A stretch of 64,000 bases of DNA, taken from Aliidiomarina sanyensis (GTDB taxonomy: Bacteria; Pseudomonadota; Gammaproteobacteria; Enterobacterales; Alteromonadaceae). A program made the translations under genes and the position numbers. The notes below the pieces were generated by a model that ran no database searches, was not told where the DNA came from, and saw only the letters and a list, made by a program, of their open reading frames with translations. Where the stretch lies: NCBI RefSeq assembly GCF_003987175.1, contig NZ_PIPM01000002.1, positions 269,462 to 333,461 on the forward strand. The letters are read 5' to 3'. Shown here piece by piece: positions 48,335 through 59,024 of the stretch; the stretch's first letter is position 1; each line of letters starts with the position of its first letter.

Positions 48335-49834
48335 TTATTGCTTCCAAAAAGCCGGCGAGAACAACACGAGCAGCGTAAATATTTCAAGTCGACCAAAAAC
48401 CATCGCAAGCATCGCGATCCATTTTCCTGCCATCGAAACCTCGGTAAAGTTTGCGCCGACAACACCCAATCCCGGTCCGAGGTTATTCAAGGTCGCCGCC
48501 GTTGCGCCAAACGCCGAGTAATCATCCAGGCCGGTCGCAATAAAAAGCAACATCAGAATCACGAAAAGCAGTGCATACGCTGCAAAGAAGCCCCAAACCG
48601 CCTGAACGACACGGTCTGGTAGAGGCCGTTTTCCATATTTAACGGTAAATACTCCTTTCGGGTGAATGAGCCGATTCATTTCGCGTACACCCTGACGATA
48701 AAGCAAAAGCACTCGAACGACTTTGAGTCCCCCGCCGGTGGAGCCGGCACTCCCTCCAATAAAACTCGCGAAGATGAGGATCATCGGGAGAAATACTGGC
48801 CACACGGTGTAATCGGCTGTGGTAAAGCCTGCGGTCGAGCTAATACTCACGGCTTGGAAAATCCCGTGAACAATATTATCCAGTGTGTTGGTAAATTGCT
48901 GATGGAAGAGCAAGGTGGAAACCACGATGACCATCAAAGAGAACTGGATAATAATCAGTGCTCGAAATTCGGGATCCCGGAAATAGGTCTGAACCGACCC
49001 GATGCTCCAATCATAGTGCGTCTGACCATCCACGCGTTTTCGATGCATCCGAGGAAATGCCGCAAAATGCAGTGAAAAATTCACTGCGGCAATCAGTAAG
49101 AACAGAACTCCAATCATCGGAATTGCGGGATTGTCATAATACCCCATGCTCGCATCATGGGTAGAAAAACCACCAATGGCTACGGTCGAGAACGCATGGC
49201 CTATCGCATTGAAGGGTGTCATGCCCGCAAACCAATACGCTGCGGCACAGGCAATCGTGAGCCCCAAATAGATATACCAAAGCTGCTTCGCGGTATCGGC
49301 AATCCGAGGGGTCATTTTTGCATCTTTTACCGGCCCTGGGATTTCGGCCCGATACAGCTGCATGCCACCAATCCCGAGCAAGGGAAGAATCGCAACGGCC
49401 AGCACGATGATTCCCATCCCCCCAAGCCACTGAAGTTGTTGGCGATAGTAACGGTAGGCATGGGGGAGTTCATCAATTCCAACTAGAATGGTGGCGCCAG
49501 TGGTGGTGAGCCCAGAGAAAGACTCAAACATCGAGTCGGTGAACGACAAGGTATGTTCGTCCGGCATCCAAAAGGGAATAGCTCCCACAGTACCCAGTAC
49601 GACCCAAAATAATACGACTATTACGAACCCTTCACGGGTTTTGAGATCGCGCTTGAAGAGTCGATTCGGATACCAAAGAAAGAAACCAATCAACAGCGAC
49701 ACAATAAAGGCGGAGAGGAAAGCCCAGCCGCCGCCGTCTTGGTAGAAATATGCGAGTACTGCGGGTGGCAGCATTGTGACGCTAAAAAGCGCGACGAGTA
49801 ACCCAAGAATCCGCAGTATGGTGCGTACTTGCAT
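48335..49834 (-). CDS. trkH: Trk system K+ uptake protein TrkH
   Basis: TrkH is the K+-conducting membrane subunit. The 499-residue protein has the four-fold repeated membrane-pore-membrane layout, with pore segments containing SFSGLTTTGATIL, FSTVAIGGFSTHDAS, SISSTAGFTTADYTVW and LNNLGPGLGVVG. The conserved Gly residues of the filter are visible. The gap to slt carries a parS site. Confidence 0.96.
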   Translation of the reverse strand: MQVRTILRILGLLVALFSVTMLPPAVLAYFYQDGGGWAFLSAFIVSLLIGFFLWYPNRLFKRDLKTREGFVIVVLFWVVLGTVGAIPFWMPDEHTLSFTDSMFESFSGLTTTGATILVGIDELPHAYRYYRQQLQWLGGMGIIVLAVAILPLLGIGGMQLYRAEIPGPVKDAKMTPRIADTAKQLWYIYLGLTIACAAAYWFAGMTPFNAIGHAFSTVAIGGFSTHDASMGYYDNPAIPMIGVLFLLIAAVNFSLHFAAFPRMHRKRVDGQTHYDWSIGSVQTYFRDPEFRALIIIQFSLMVIVVSTLLFHQQFTNTLDNIVHGIFQAVSISSTAGFTTADYTVWPVFLPMILIFASFIGGSAGSTGGGLKVVRVLLLYRQGVREMNRLIHPKGVFTVKYGKRPLPDRVVQAVWGFFAAYALLFVILMLLFIATGLDDYSAFGATAATLNNLGPGLGVVGANFTEVSMAGKWIAMLAMVFGRLEIFTLLVLFSPAFWKQ

Positions 49835-49896
49835 GTGAGCGCCTGTCCTCGGCCATCAGATTATTATTGGTGTTATTGTGGACGCAAAGGTGCAAA

Positions 49897-49912
49897 AGTT
49901 CCACGTGGAACC
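49897..49912. promoter_or_regulatory. parS site 1 (ParB-binding palindrome)
   Basis: AGTTCCACGTGGAACC contains the perfect 14-bp palindrome GTTCCACGTGGAAC (49898-49911), one of the accepted variants of the chromosomal parS consensus TGTTNCACGTGNAACA. It lies in the trkH-slt gap, 7 bp from the slt stop. A second full copy lies at 56680. Confidence 0.85.
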
Positions 49913-49918
49913 AAGAAC

Positions 49919-51955
49919 TTAGCCGCGTCGCCCGCCATTGATTTGCATGCGAATCATTGGTGCCAATACATTAACATCTTTTCCAAGCAGCATCGCGTAA
50001 ATTTGTTGATAGGCCAATACCGCTTTCACGTAATCGCGGGTTTCTTGGAAAGGAATCATCTCAACCCACATATCCGCGGCCACACTCTCCTCTGGCAACC
50101 ATTCCTGCATGCGATGAATTCCAGCATTATACGCTGCTGTCGCAAGGAGCCAATTGTCATCGGTCCGACGCAGTAATTCCGCAAGGTATGTTGTGCCTAA
50201 TCGGACATTATCTTCTGGGTTAAACAACTGATTTTGAATGTTCACACGGGGATTTGGCCCGGGTGCACCACGCTGCAAGTACTCCGCAGTTCCCGGCATG
50301 ATTTGCATCAGTCCCCGTGCGCCAGCGGGTGAGACTGCATCAACCTGAAACGAACTTTCACGACGCGTAATGGCGAAAACCCAGGCCGGATCGATGCTCG
50401 CTCGCTGCGCATTCTCGGTGAGAAGTTCGGAGAAGGCCAGCGGGAAACGACGATGGACATCATTTAGGGTTCCGCTTTGCGCAAAAGCAAATATCGCCTG
50501 ATCATACCAGCCCCATTCAGATGCGAGGATAGCTGGAAGGACGCGCTCCTCTTCAGTCAGCCCACTGCGTAAATGATTCCACTCACGACGCGCATCCATA
50601 AAGCGCGATAACTGGCGAAGCTCATAAGCCCGCTGGGCAGCAGGTTGCTGAGCCAATACGTGGAGTGCTTCCGGATGAAACTCAGGCTCTTCATGCTGGA
50701 GGGAAGGCATCAATGTAAGCCGCGCACTTGCAAGAAAACCATAATAGTTCCGTTGTTGCGCTGCCTGTTCCATGAGCTCCAATGCACGATCAATATGGCC
50801 AAGCTCTGCTTTCGCCCGCGCCGCCCAATATTGCCACTGAGCCCGGCTCGCAACATCCGGTGGGAGCCGGTCTGTAAAACGCGCGATCGCTTGGAAATTT
50901 CGGGTATTCAGATGTGCCGCTAAATACCATTGACGGGCCGTATCCGACATATCCGCGGGGTCAATACCCTCGAACCACTGTTTCGCCCGCGGGTCCCCAC
51001 GGAGCGCGAGTGTAACGGCAATATCAGATTCCATTTGGCCGCGCTCCGCCGGTGTAAATGCATACCGGTCCCGGAAATGCTCCCACACTTCAACGAGCGT
51101 ATTATGATTTGTCCACCGAATTCGATTTAAGCCATAAAGCACAATCTCTCGCTCTCGCTCATCTTTTCCGGGAAACTCTTGAAAGCGTCTGATGGTATTT
51201 GGCGTCGCATGAACACGGCGCATCAAATCGGCGAGATAGCGCGTCTCATCATCCATGAATCGCGTCAGATAACGCGCAAGGCCTTGTTGACGTTCGTTCA
51301 GTGCGAGAAGAATGCGCTCCCACACAATTTGATCCGTACGCTGCCCTGCATTCGCCCACGCCGCAAACACGGGATCACAAGCCGAAGGCAAACTCCGCCC
51401 ATGACGCCACTGATCGCTCACTTCATTCCAGAATGGCTCCAAAATCCCATCGGAAGCGCCGTCTCGGATTTCACGCTGAAGCGCACGATACTTTTCTCGA
51501 AGGTAGAAACATTGTAAGTGGGTGGAATTTTGCCAACGATAATCTCTGAGAAATCGCTCCCCATCATTGCGTCGAACAAGGTACTGCAGCCATGCCGTTC
51601 GGAGTTGACGCTCGGCTGGCGTCCCTGTGAATTCGTTGAAGAACTCCAAAACAACAGGCTCATTCGCGAGGCTAAAGTTTTGCTCTAGCAATGCCACTTC
51701 GAGATAGGGTAACAACGGATAGTCCGAAAGCTGCAGCATCTTTTCGCGCGCTTGAGTAAACTGGCGCCGCTCAATCAAACGCTCTGCCTGTAAAAACATA
51801 TCCCGCTGGTCCGCCCGCACCGCTTCAGAGCCTAATTGTACTGGGTTAGTATCCTGTAGTTCGGTCACAGCCTGGGCCGACGCCACGGCCAACATTCCCC
51901 AACAAAGTGAGGCGGAAAATAGGAATTTAAACGGGTGTTTAATTTTGTTTCTCAT
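49919..51955 (-). CDS. slt: Soluble lytic murein transglycosylase
   Basis: Slt cleaves peptidoglycan glycan strands in the periplasm. The 678-residue precursor has a Sec signal peptide (..GMLAVASAQA), a long helical ring domain and a C-terminal lysozyme-like domain with the catalytic Glu in ITRRESSFQVDAVSPAGARG and LMQIMPGTAEYL, then TTYLAELLRRTDDNWLLATA and AYNAGIHRMQEWL. Divergent from fadB. Confidence 0.95.
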   Translation of the reverse strand: MRNKIKHPFKFLFSASLCWGMLAVASAQAVTELQDTNPVQLGSEAVRADQRDMFLQAERLIERRQFTQAREKMLQLSDYPLLPYLEVALLEQNFSLANEPVVLEFFNEFTGTPAERQLRTAWLQYLVRRNDGERFLRDYRWQNSTHLQCFYLREKYRALQREIRDGASDGILEPFWNEVSDQWRHGRSLPSACDPVFAAWANAGQRTDQIVWERILLALNERQQGLARYLTRFMDDETRYLADLMRRVHATPNTIRRFQEFPGKDEREREIVLYGLNRIRWTNHNTLVEVWEHFRDRYAFTPAERGQMESDIAVTLALRGDPRAKQWFEGIDPADMSDTARQWYLAAHLNTRNFQAIARFTDRLPPDVASRAQWQYWAARAKAELGHIDRALELMEQAAQQRNYYGFLASARLTLMPSLQHEEPEFHPEALHVLAQQPAAQRAYELRQLSRFMDARREWNHLRSGLTEEERVLPAILASEWGWYDQAIFAFAQSGTLNDVHRRFPLAFSELLTENAQRASIDPAWVFAITRRESSFQVDAVSPAGARGLMQIMPGTAEYLQRGAPGPNPRVNIQNQLFNPEDNVRLGTTYLAELLRRTDDNWLLATAAYNAGIHRMQEWLPEESVAADMWVEMIPFQETRDYVKAVLAYQQIYAMLLGKDVNVLAPMIRMQINGGRRG

Positions 51956-52076
51956 TATGGGATGATTACTGCCGTTGTTTTACCATACTCTTGTAGCACA
52001 CTATCATAAGGACTCAAGAGTAAAACATGCGAGTTTGCAGAGGTCCGCTCTGCTCATTAGTCTCGGGAGACCACAG

Positions 52077-54218
52077 ATGATCTACCAAGGTACGAACCTG
52101 TCCGTCGATTTTATCGAGCCGGGTATTGCTGAAATTCTTTTTAATGCGCCGGGCTCAGTTAACAAGTTCGACGAGAAAACATTAAACGAGTTCAGTGATG
52201 CATTAGATGCCCTTGCCTCAAACTCTGATTTGAAAGGAGTTTTAGTTCGTAGCGGCAAGCCAACCTTCATTGTTGGCGCTGATATCACCGAATTTTTGAC
52301 CCTCTTCTCCGACCTCGAAAAGACCAAGGTCTGGGTCCATAAAGCATCTCGAGTGTTCGACAAGCTCGAGGATTTACCCGTTCCAAGTATTGCTGCTGTG
52401 AATGGTTTTGCGCTCGGAGGCGGTTGTGAAGCAATCCTCGCGTGTGACTATCGTGTTGCGGACGAAACCGCAGTGATTGGCTTGCCAGAAGTCAAGCTGG
52501 GGCTCATTCCCGGCTTTGGTGGTACCGTTCGGTTACCTCGGGTAATCGGTCCCGACAACGCACTCGAAGCCATCGCCTCAGGTGCCAACCACAAGCCGGA
52601 AAAAGCACTCGCCCTTGGGCTGGTGGATGCTGTCGTGAAATCTGATCGCCTCAAAGAAGGCGCACTGGCAATGCTTCGTGATGCGATTGCCGGCGACCTG
52701 AATTGGAAAGAAAAACGTCAGCCGAAACTTGAGCCCCTCAAAGCAAATGATACCGAGAAGCTGATGACCTTCTCGACCGCGAAAGGGTTTGTCTGGGCAA
52801 AAGCTGGTAAGCACTACCCTGCACCGCATGCGGCTGTGGAAGTTGTTGAGCGCGGCGCCGGCGAAGCGCGTGAACAAGCACTGAACATCGAGAACGAACT
52901 GTTCGTAAAACTTACCCAAACCGATGCCGCGCGCGCCCAGGTCGGCATTTTCTTGGCCGATCAAGTGGTCAAGGGCAAAAGCAAGAAAGTGTCCAAAGCA
53001 GCAACAAAAGATATTAAACGCGCCGGCGTACTCGGAGCAGGTATCATGGGTGGCGGTATCGCGTACCAAAGCGCTGTGAAAGGTGTTCCGGTGGTGATGA
53101 AAGATATCCGCCGAGAAGCGCTGGACCTAGGACTTGCTGAGGCATCAAAGATTCTTGGAAAAGGCCTTGAGCGCGGTAAAATTGACCAAAAAGCTGTTGC
53201 GAAAACGCTCACTTCCATTACACCGACCCTCAACAACAGTGAGTTGGCGGATGTCGATATCATCGTTGAGGCTGTGGTTGAGAATCCAAAAATTAAAGGT
53301 TCGGTCCTTGCCGAAGTTGAGAAAGTTGTCGCTAAAGACGCCATCATTACTTCGAATACTTCAACAATTTCGATCGATACCCTAGCAGAGAATCTTCAAG
53401 ACCCGTCACGGTTCTGCGGTATGCACTTCTTTAATCCAGTGCATAAAATGCCGCTTGTTGAAATCATTCGCGGTAAACATACCTCCGATGAAACCATCGC
53501 TGCTGTTACCGCTTATGCAATGCGCATGGGCAAGACTCCTATCGTCGTGAATGACTGTCCCGGTTTCTTGGTCAACCGCGTATTGTTCCCTTACTTTGCT
53601 GGCTTCAGCAAGTTGCTTGACGATGGCATCGATTTCCCAGCCATTGATAAAGTAATGGAAAAAGAATTTGGTTGGCCTATGGGTCCGGCTTATCTGTGCG
53701 ATGTGGTTGGCCTCGATACCGCAGACCACGCCACCCACGTGATGGCTGCCGGATTCCCAAGTCGTATGGCACGGGATGAGAACGGTGCTATTGCTCAGTT
53801 AGCGAAAAATGAACGCTACGGGCAGAAAAACGGCAAAGGATTTTACGAGTACACGGTCGACAAAAAAGGTCGTCCGAAGAAAGTCGTCAATCCCGATGTG
53901 TACGGCATTATTGGCAAAAAAGAGGCCTCCGCCGAGAAAGATGAAATCATCGCACGCTGCATGATTCCCATGGTGAATGAAATGATTCGCTGCCTTGAAG
54001 AAGGCATCGTGGATTCAGCGGAAGAAGCAGATATCGCACTCATTTACGGACTTGGCTTCCCGCCATTCCGCGGGGGCGCCTTCCGTTACCTCGAAACCGT
54101 AGGTTTAAAGAAATTCATCGAGTTGGCCGACAAGTTCGCCGATCTTGGCGAGATGTACCAAGTAACCGATGGCTTGCGCAAGAAAGCAGCCAATGGCGAA
54201 TCTTACTTTAAAAGCTAA
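52077..54218 (+). CDS. fadB: Fatty acid oxidation complex subunit alpha FadB
   Basis: FadB carries enoyl-CoA hydratase/isomerase and 3-hydroxyacyl-CoA dehydrogenase activities of beta-oxidation. The start at 52077 ([16 protein letters not shown]) has GGGAG 7 nt upstream; the frame opens 34 codons earlier. The 713-residue protein has the crotonase part with [17 protein letters not shown] and [20 protein letters not shown], and the NAD-binding part with [17 protein letters not shown] and [14 protein letters not shown]. It is 18 bp from fadA. Confidence 0.96.
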   Translation: MIYQGTNLSVDFIEPGIAEILFNAPGSVNKFDEKTLNEFSDALDALASNSDLKGVLVRSGKPTFIVGADITEFLTLFSDLEKTKVWVHKASRVFDKLEDLPVPSIAAVNGFALGGGCEAILACDYRVADETAVIGLPEVKLGLIPGFGGTVRLPRVIGPDNALEAIASGANHKPEKALALGLVDAVVKSDRLKEGALAMLRDAIAGDLNWKEKRQPKLEPLKANDTEKLMTFSTAKGFVWAKAGKHYPAPHAAVEVVERGAGEAREQALNIENELFVKLTQTDAARAQVGIFLADQVVKGKSKKVSKAATKDIKRAGVLGAGIMGGGIAYQSAVKGVPVVMKDIRREALDLGLAEASKILGKGLERGKIDQKAVAKTLTSITPTLNNSELADVDIIVEAVVENPKIKGSVLAEVEKVVAKDAIITSNTSTISIDTLAENLQDPSRFCGMHFFNPVHKMPLVEIIRGKHTSDETIAAVTAYAMRMGKTPIVVNDCPGFLVNRVLFPYFAGFSKLLDDGIDFPAIDKVMEKEFGWPMGPAYLCDVVGLDTADHATHVMAAGFPSRMARDENGAIAQLAKNERYGQKNGKGFYEYTVDKKGRPKKVVNPDVYGIIGKKEASAEKDEIIARCMIPMVNEMIRCLEEGIVDSAEEADIALIYGLGFPPFRGGAFRYLETVGLKKFIELADKFADLGEMYQVTDGLRKKAANGESYFKS

Positions 54219-55400
<1,182 letters not shown>

Positions 55401-55468
55401 CCGAATGGTCAGGCATGGATTCTGCATGACCTGGCATTGGCTGCACAATCGAAATCTCCTATAATCAA

Positions 55469-55495
55469 AGCCGGCACGCAAGTGCCGGCTTTTTT
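55469..55495 (+). terminator. Terminator after fadBA
   Basis: AGCCGGCAC (55469-55477), loop GCAA, GTGCCGGCT (55482-55490), followed by TTTTT. Strong for the plus strand. Confidence 0.93.
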
Positions 55496-55516
55496 AGTTT
55501 ATCAGGACATGAAGTC

Positions 55517-55759
55517 ATGGCACCTTTTCAAAGTGCAGATCAGCAGCTCGACACCCTAGGCCTCCGTTGCCCTGAGCCCGTTATGCTGATTCGCGGAAAA
55601 ATTCGCACCATGAAGGCCGGCGAAAAACTGCTCGTTATCGCGGATGACCCAGCGACCAAACGAGATATTCCCTCGTTCTGCCGTTTTATGGACCATGAAC
55701 TCCTAGCGGCACAAACCGACCAGACACCGTTTCATTATTTGATTCAAAAAGGTGGGTAA
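55517..55759 (+). CDS. tusA: Sulfur carrier protein TusA
   Basis: TusA accepts persulfide sulfur from IscS and passes it on for tRNA 2-thiouridine. The 80-residue protein has the family CPxP motif with active Cys C18 in [19 protein letters not shown] and a [13 protein letters not shown] segment. It is monocistronic, 22 bp after the fadA terminator, and meets the GNAT gene tail to tail. Confidence 0.95.
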   Translation: MAPFQSADQQLDTLGLRCPEPVMLIRGKIRTMKAGEKLLVIADDPATKRDIPSFCRFMDHELLAAQTDQTPFHYLIQKGG

Positions 55760-55774
55760 TCGAACCGTTAACGG

Positions 55775-56257
55775 TTATAGGTATTTTTGCCAGAACTCCG
55801 CCCTGCCCATGGCCTTATCTAACTCATAGGGCTTAAATCCAAATTTTTCATAGGCGAGCTTGGCTGGCTCATTTCCGGTCAAAACTTCGAGAGTTAATTT
55901 ACAACAGCCTCGTGCTACCGCTTCGTCGGCTACCGCCTGAAGCAATTGTTGTGCAAGTCCCTGCCCTCGGTAGCCAGACCGCACGGCAATATCGTGAATG
56001 TTACAGACGGGCTTCGCTGCAAAGGTCGAAAACCCTTCGACACAATTGACTAGCCCCACGGGCTGCCCATGTTCATCCCAAGCGAGTAGACTCCAAACGT
56101 GCGGACGCTGCGCCATTTCAGCAGCCAGCGTTTTTCGTGTCGAAGACGGTAAAGCTTCGCCGCCACCCATCGGGTCTTGGGCATAATGATCAAGCATCTC
56201 GATAAGCGCGTCGGCATCTTCTTTTTTCGTATAATCAACTTTGCTAATTCGTATCAT
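55775..56257 (-). CDS. GNAT family N-acetyltransferase
   Basis: The 160-residue protein (from MIRISKVDYTKKEDADALIE) is a GNAT domain with the acetyl-CoA loop VRSGYRGQGLAQQLLQAV (motif A) and YEKFGFKPYEL (motif B). Substrate unknown. An ATG six codons earlier (56275), directly after the preceding gene's stop, is an alternative start and would suggest coupling to the hydrolase gene. Confidence 0.87.
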   Translation of the reverse strand: MIRISKVDYTKKEDADALIEMLDHYAQDPMGGGEALPSSTRKTLAAEMAQRPHVWSLLAWDEHGQPVGLVNCVEGFSTFAAKPVCNIHDIAVRSGYRGQGLAQQLLQAVADEAVARGCCKLTLEVLTGNEPAKLAYEKFGFKPYELDKAMGRAEFWQKYL

Positions 56258-56277
56258 TTCAAAACTCGCTTCCAAAT

Positions 56278-57417
56278 CTATTCGGTTTCTTCTTCATCTG
56301 AGGTGTGCGTGCTTCCTTCCTCGGCGCTCTCCTCAAAGCCAGTCACCTCACGAACCCAGTGACGTAGGTGGAACCGCATTTCAGCCATTGTGAGCGAAGC
56401 AACAATATGGTCAAGCATATTGTAAACATTGACTTGCCACCCTTCGTCCGTCAGGTAACTTCGGCTTAACAAGGGTGCGGCGTCGCTCTCGAAAGCGGCA
56501 GGGGCATGCTCATTTGCTTTTGGGAAAATATCCAAGATGCGCTCGAGGGGGATTGCACCATCCTCTTTAGATACTAAAACCAATGTGTTTTTCGGCAACA
56601 GGTGACGGCGATTCTCAAGCTGTAACGAGCTCTTGCTTTGATTCACGCGAGATTGAACATTTGCCACCGCTTTGTGAAATGTTCCACGTGGAACAGCACG
56701 AGCCAAAAGGCGCTCCCCTCGTTCTATTTCATAGAGTCGAGATGCCGTGTCCGCAAAATCAAGCATGGGGGCAATCAAAACGGTTCCCGCGACCGGTGTT
56801 TCGTTGTCTTGCATCCGAGCGTTGAATTCTGTGGCGGCAATCATACCCATGGAATTTCCAAGTGTGATGATTGGTCGGTTCGGGTGCTCCGTATGAATGG
56901 TGTCGATGAGCGCTGAAATACCATTCAGCCCAAAGCTAAAGGGCTGTCGCTCGGTGGGCCCCGCCACGACCCAGGTTGCATAACCATAATGCCGTAGCTC
57001 CAAGCCTAACGGCATGGAAGCAATTAGTGATGTCGTGCCATATCCGGGGAAGATAACGATCAAGGGTGCGTTTTCCTCAGGAGCCCGACTTAAATCGTAA
57101 CGTGAAGTTTCCGAAAGATCCTTGAGGTCCTCACCACTTCGAAACGCGATATTTGCTGTCCAACGGAAGTGATCCATCGGAAGGTCATCGGTGATATCAA
57201 AAAACACATGGCACTCCGAGGTATTACACACCTCTCGCACCTTCGGTTCAAACACCTCAGTGACCGGCGCAATCCCAACAAAATCAATGGTTGAGGTCTC
57301 AATTCGCCGCTCAATCATGCTGGTGCAGCCTGCCAGTGAGAGCCACACGAATGTAGCAATGACGCCGCGTACCACTGACCCTTGATATGTCATGATCCTG
57401 CTTCCCTGTTGGTTCAT
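56278..57417 (-). CDS. Lipoprotein alpha/beta hydrolase
   Basis: The 379-residue precursor has a lipoprotein signal peptide with lipobox LAGC (Cys about residue 31). The body is an alpha/beta hydrolase with nucleophile elbow GNSMG in ITLGNSMGMIAATE and an oxyanion-type stretch LIVIFPGYGTTSLIASMP; the C-terminal Asp/His are less certain, with a candidate His in NMLDHIVASL. Likely an esterase or thioesterase at the cell envelope. Its start directly follows the tag stop (TAAATG), with GGAG upstream. A full parS palindrome lies inside the coding sequence at 56680-56695. Confidence 0.85.
   Translation of the reverse strand: MNQQGSRIMTYQGSVVRGVIATFVWLSLAGCTSMIERRIETSTIDFVGIAPVTEVFEPKVREVCNTSECHVFFDITDDLPMDHFRWTANIAFRSGEDLKDLSETSRYDLSRAPEENAPLIVIFPGYGTTSLIASMPLGLELRHYGYATWVVAGPTERQPFSFGLNGISALIDTIHTEHPNRPIITLGNSMGMIAATEFNARMQDNETPVAGTVLIAPMLDFADTASRLYEIERGERLLARAVPRGTFHKAVANVQSRVNQSKSSLQLENRRHLLPKNTLVLVSKEDGAIPLERILDIFPKANEHAPAAFESDAAPLLSRSYLTDEGWQVNVYNMLDHIVASLTMAEMRFHLRHWVREVTGFEESAEEGSTHTSDEEETE
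56680..56695. promoter_or_regulatory. parS site 2 (ParB-binding palindrome)
   Basis: TGTTCCACGTGGAACA is a perfect 16-bp palindrome and matches the chromosomal parS consensus. It is embedded in the hydrolase gene, as parS sites often are. Together with the copy at 49897 it marks the origin-proximal region bound by ParB. Confidence 0.92.
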
Positions 57418-58008
57418 TTAATCTCCGTTCTTAAAGTCACAGTCCACCAAATGATCATTCACCATCCCGACCGCTTGCATAAATGCATAACAAATGGTCG
57501 GACCCACAAAATTAAAACCCGCTTTACGCAGCGCTTTCGACATGGCACGAGACGCATCGGTTTCAGTCGGAACGTCAGCCATTGTTTTTGGAAAGTTTTC
57601 CACCGGTGAACCATCCACAAAAGCCCAAAGCCACTCAGAAAAATCAATCCCCTGATGGAGCATCTGCATATAGGCATCCGCATTACGGAATATGGATTGG
57701 ATTTTGAGTCGATTTCTTACAATCCCCGCATTCGTCATCTGTTCAGCCACAAATGCCTCACGCTCTGTACCCTGAATGGCTGCCAACCGAGCGGGCTCAA
57801 AGTGAAAAAATGCGGCCTCGTATGCCGCTTGTTTGCGTAAAATTGTAATCCAACTTAAACCCGCTTGCTGTCCGTCCAGACAGAGCTTTGCAAACAATTC
57901 ACGCGCATCATAAACCGGTCGTCCCCACACGTGGTCATGATAAGCCTGATAATCCGGTGCATCTCCACACCAAGGGCAGCGTTTCGTTTGTCTTTCAAAT
58001 GGATTCAC
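57418..58008 (-). CDS. tag: DNA-3-methyladenine glycosylase I
   Basis: Tag removes 3-methyladenine from DNA. The start is GTG at 58008 (VNPFERQTKRCPWCGDAPDY), preceded by GGGAGA; the frame runs 41 codons further with unrelated sequence. The 196-residue protein has the zinc-binding CPWC...H..CDF set, YHDHVWGRPVYDARELFAKL, GQQAGLSWITILRKQ and GFNFVGPTICYAFMQAVGMV, all Tag hallmarks. Divergent from glyQ. Confidence 0.94.
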   Translation of the reverse strand: MNPFERQTKRCPWCGDAPDYQAYHDHVWGRPVYDARELFAKLCLDGQQAGLSWITILRKQAAYEAAFFHFEPARLAAIQGTEREAFVAEQMTNAGIVRNRLKIQSIFRNADAYMQMLHQGIDFSEWLWAFVDGSPVENFPKTMADVPTETDASRAMSKALRKAGFNFVGPTICYAFMQAVGMVNDHLVDCDFKNGD

Positions 58009-58106
58009 ATCGATTCTCCCTGTGATTTCGCGGGACTGTCGGGGTATAATCACACAAATCCCTAGTGCTTCACAGCAGACATTCGGCCGAATTGAGTGGG
58101 AACTCC

Positions 58107-59024
58107 ATGGAAAAATTTGATGTAAAAACATTTCAGGGCTTAATCTTCGCCCTGCAGGACTATTGGGCGCAACACGGTTGCGCTATCGTACAGCCGCTCG
58201 ACATGGAAGTGGGTGCAGGCACATTTCACCCGATGACATTTTTGCGCGCTATCGGGCCCGAGCCGGCAAGCTTTGCTTATGTGCAACCATGCCGTCGTCC
58301 TACCGATGGTCGGTATGGAGAAAACCCGAACCGCCTGCAACACTACTATCAATTCCAAGTCATCATGAAGCCGTCCCCTGCGGACATTCAGGAGCTGTAT
58401 CTTGGTTCACTTAAACTTCTCGGTTTTGACCCACTCGTCCACGATATCCGATTCGTTGAGGACAACTGGGAATCGCCTACCCTCGGTGCGTGGGGACTCG
58501 GCTGGGAAGTCTGGCTGAATGGCATGGAAGTAACCCAGTTTACGTATTTCCAGCAGGTCGGTGGTTTAGAGTGTAAACCCGTATCCGGTGAGATCACCTA
58601 CGGATTAGAGCGCCTGGCGATGTACATTCAAGGCGTGGACAGCATTTATGATCTCGTTTGGGCACGGGGACCTCGTGGCACCATTTATTATCGGGATGTG
58701 TTTCACCAAAACGAAGTTGAGCAGTCTGCCTATAACTTCGAGCACGCTGATGTCGACGTATTATTTTCCCGTTTCGATGCCTGTGAAAAGGAATGTGAGT
58801 TATTAATCGAGAAGAATTTACCCCTTCCTGCGTACGAGCAAGTCATGCGTGCGTCCCACGCCTTTAACTTACTTGATGCACGTCACGCAATTTCAGTCAC
58901 TGAGCGTCAGCGCTATATTCTGCGGGTACGCACTATGGCAAAGGCCTGTGCTGAAGCCTATTATGCCGCACGAGAAGCGCTCGGATTCCCCATGGCTGCA
59001 GAACAGGGAGAGACAGCAGAATGA
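58107..59024 (+). CDS. glyQ: Glycyl-tRNA synthetase alpha subunit
   Basis: GlyQ is the catalytic class II core of the alpha2beta2 glycyl-tRNA synthetase. The start at 58107 ([16 protein letters not shown]) gives 305 residues; the frame opens 14 codons earlier. Motifs include [34 protein letters not shown] and [16 protein letters not shown]. It overlaps glyS by 4 bp. Confidence 0.97.
   Translation: MEKFDVKTFQGLIFALQDYWAQHGCAIVQPLDMEVGAGTFHPMTFLRAIGPEPASFAYVQPCRRPTDGRYGENPNRLQHYYQFQVIMKPSPADIQELYLGSLKLLGFDPLVHDIRFVEDNWESPTLGAWGLGWEVWLNGMEVTQFTYFQQVGGLECKPVSGEITYGLERLAMYIQGVDSIYDLVWARGPRGTIYYRDVFHQNEVEQSAYNFEHADVDVLFSRFDACEKECELLIEKNLPLPAYEQVMRASHAFNLLDARHAISVTERQRYILRVRTMAKACAEAYYAAREALGFPMAAEQGETAE

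Noticed and set aside
49157..49486. 109-codon plus-strand frame opposite trkH
   Set aside because: Shadow of the well-supported trkH gene with no family features.
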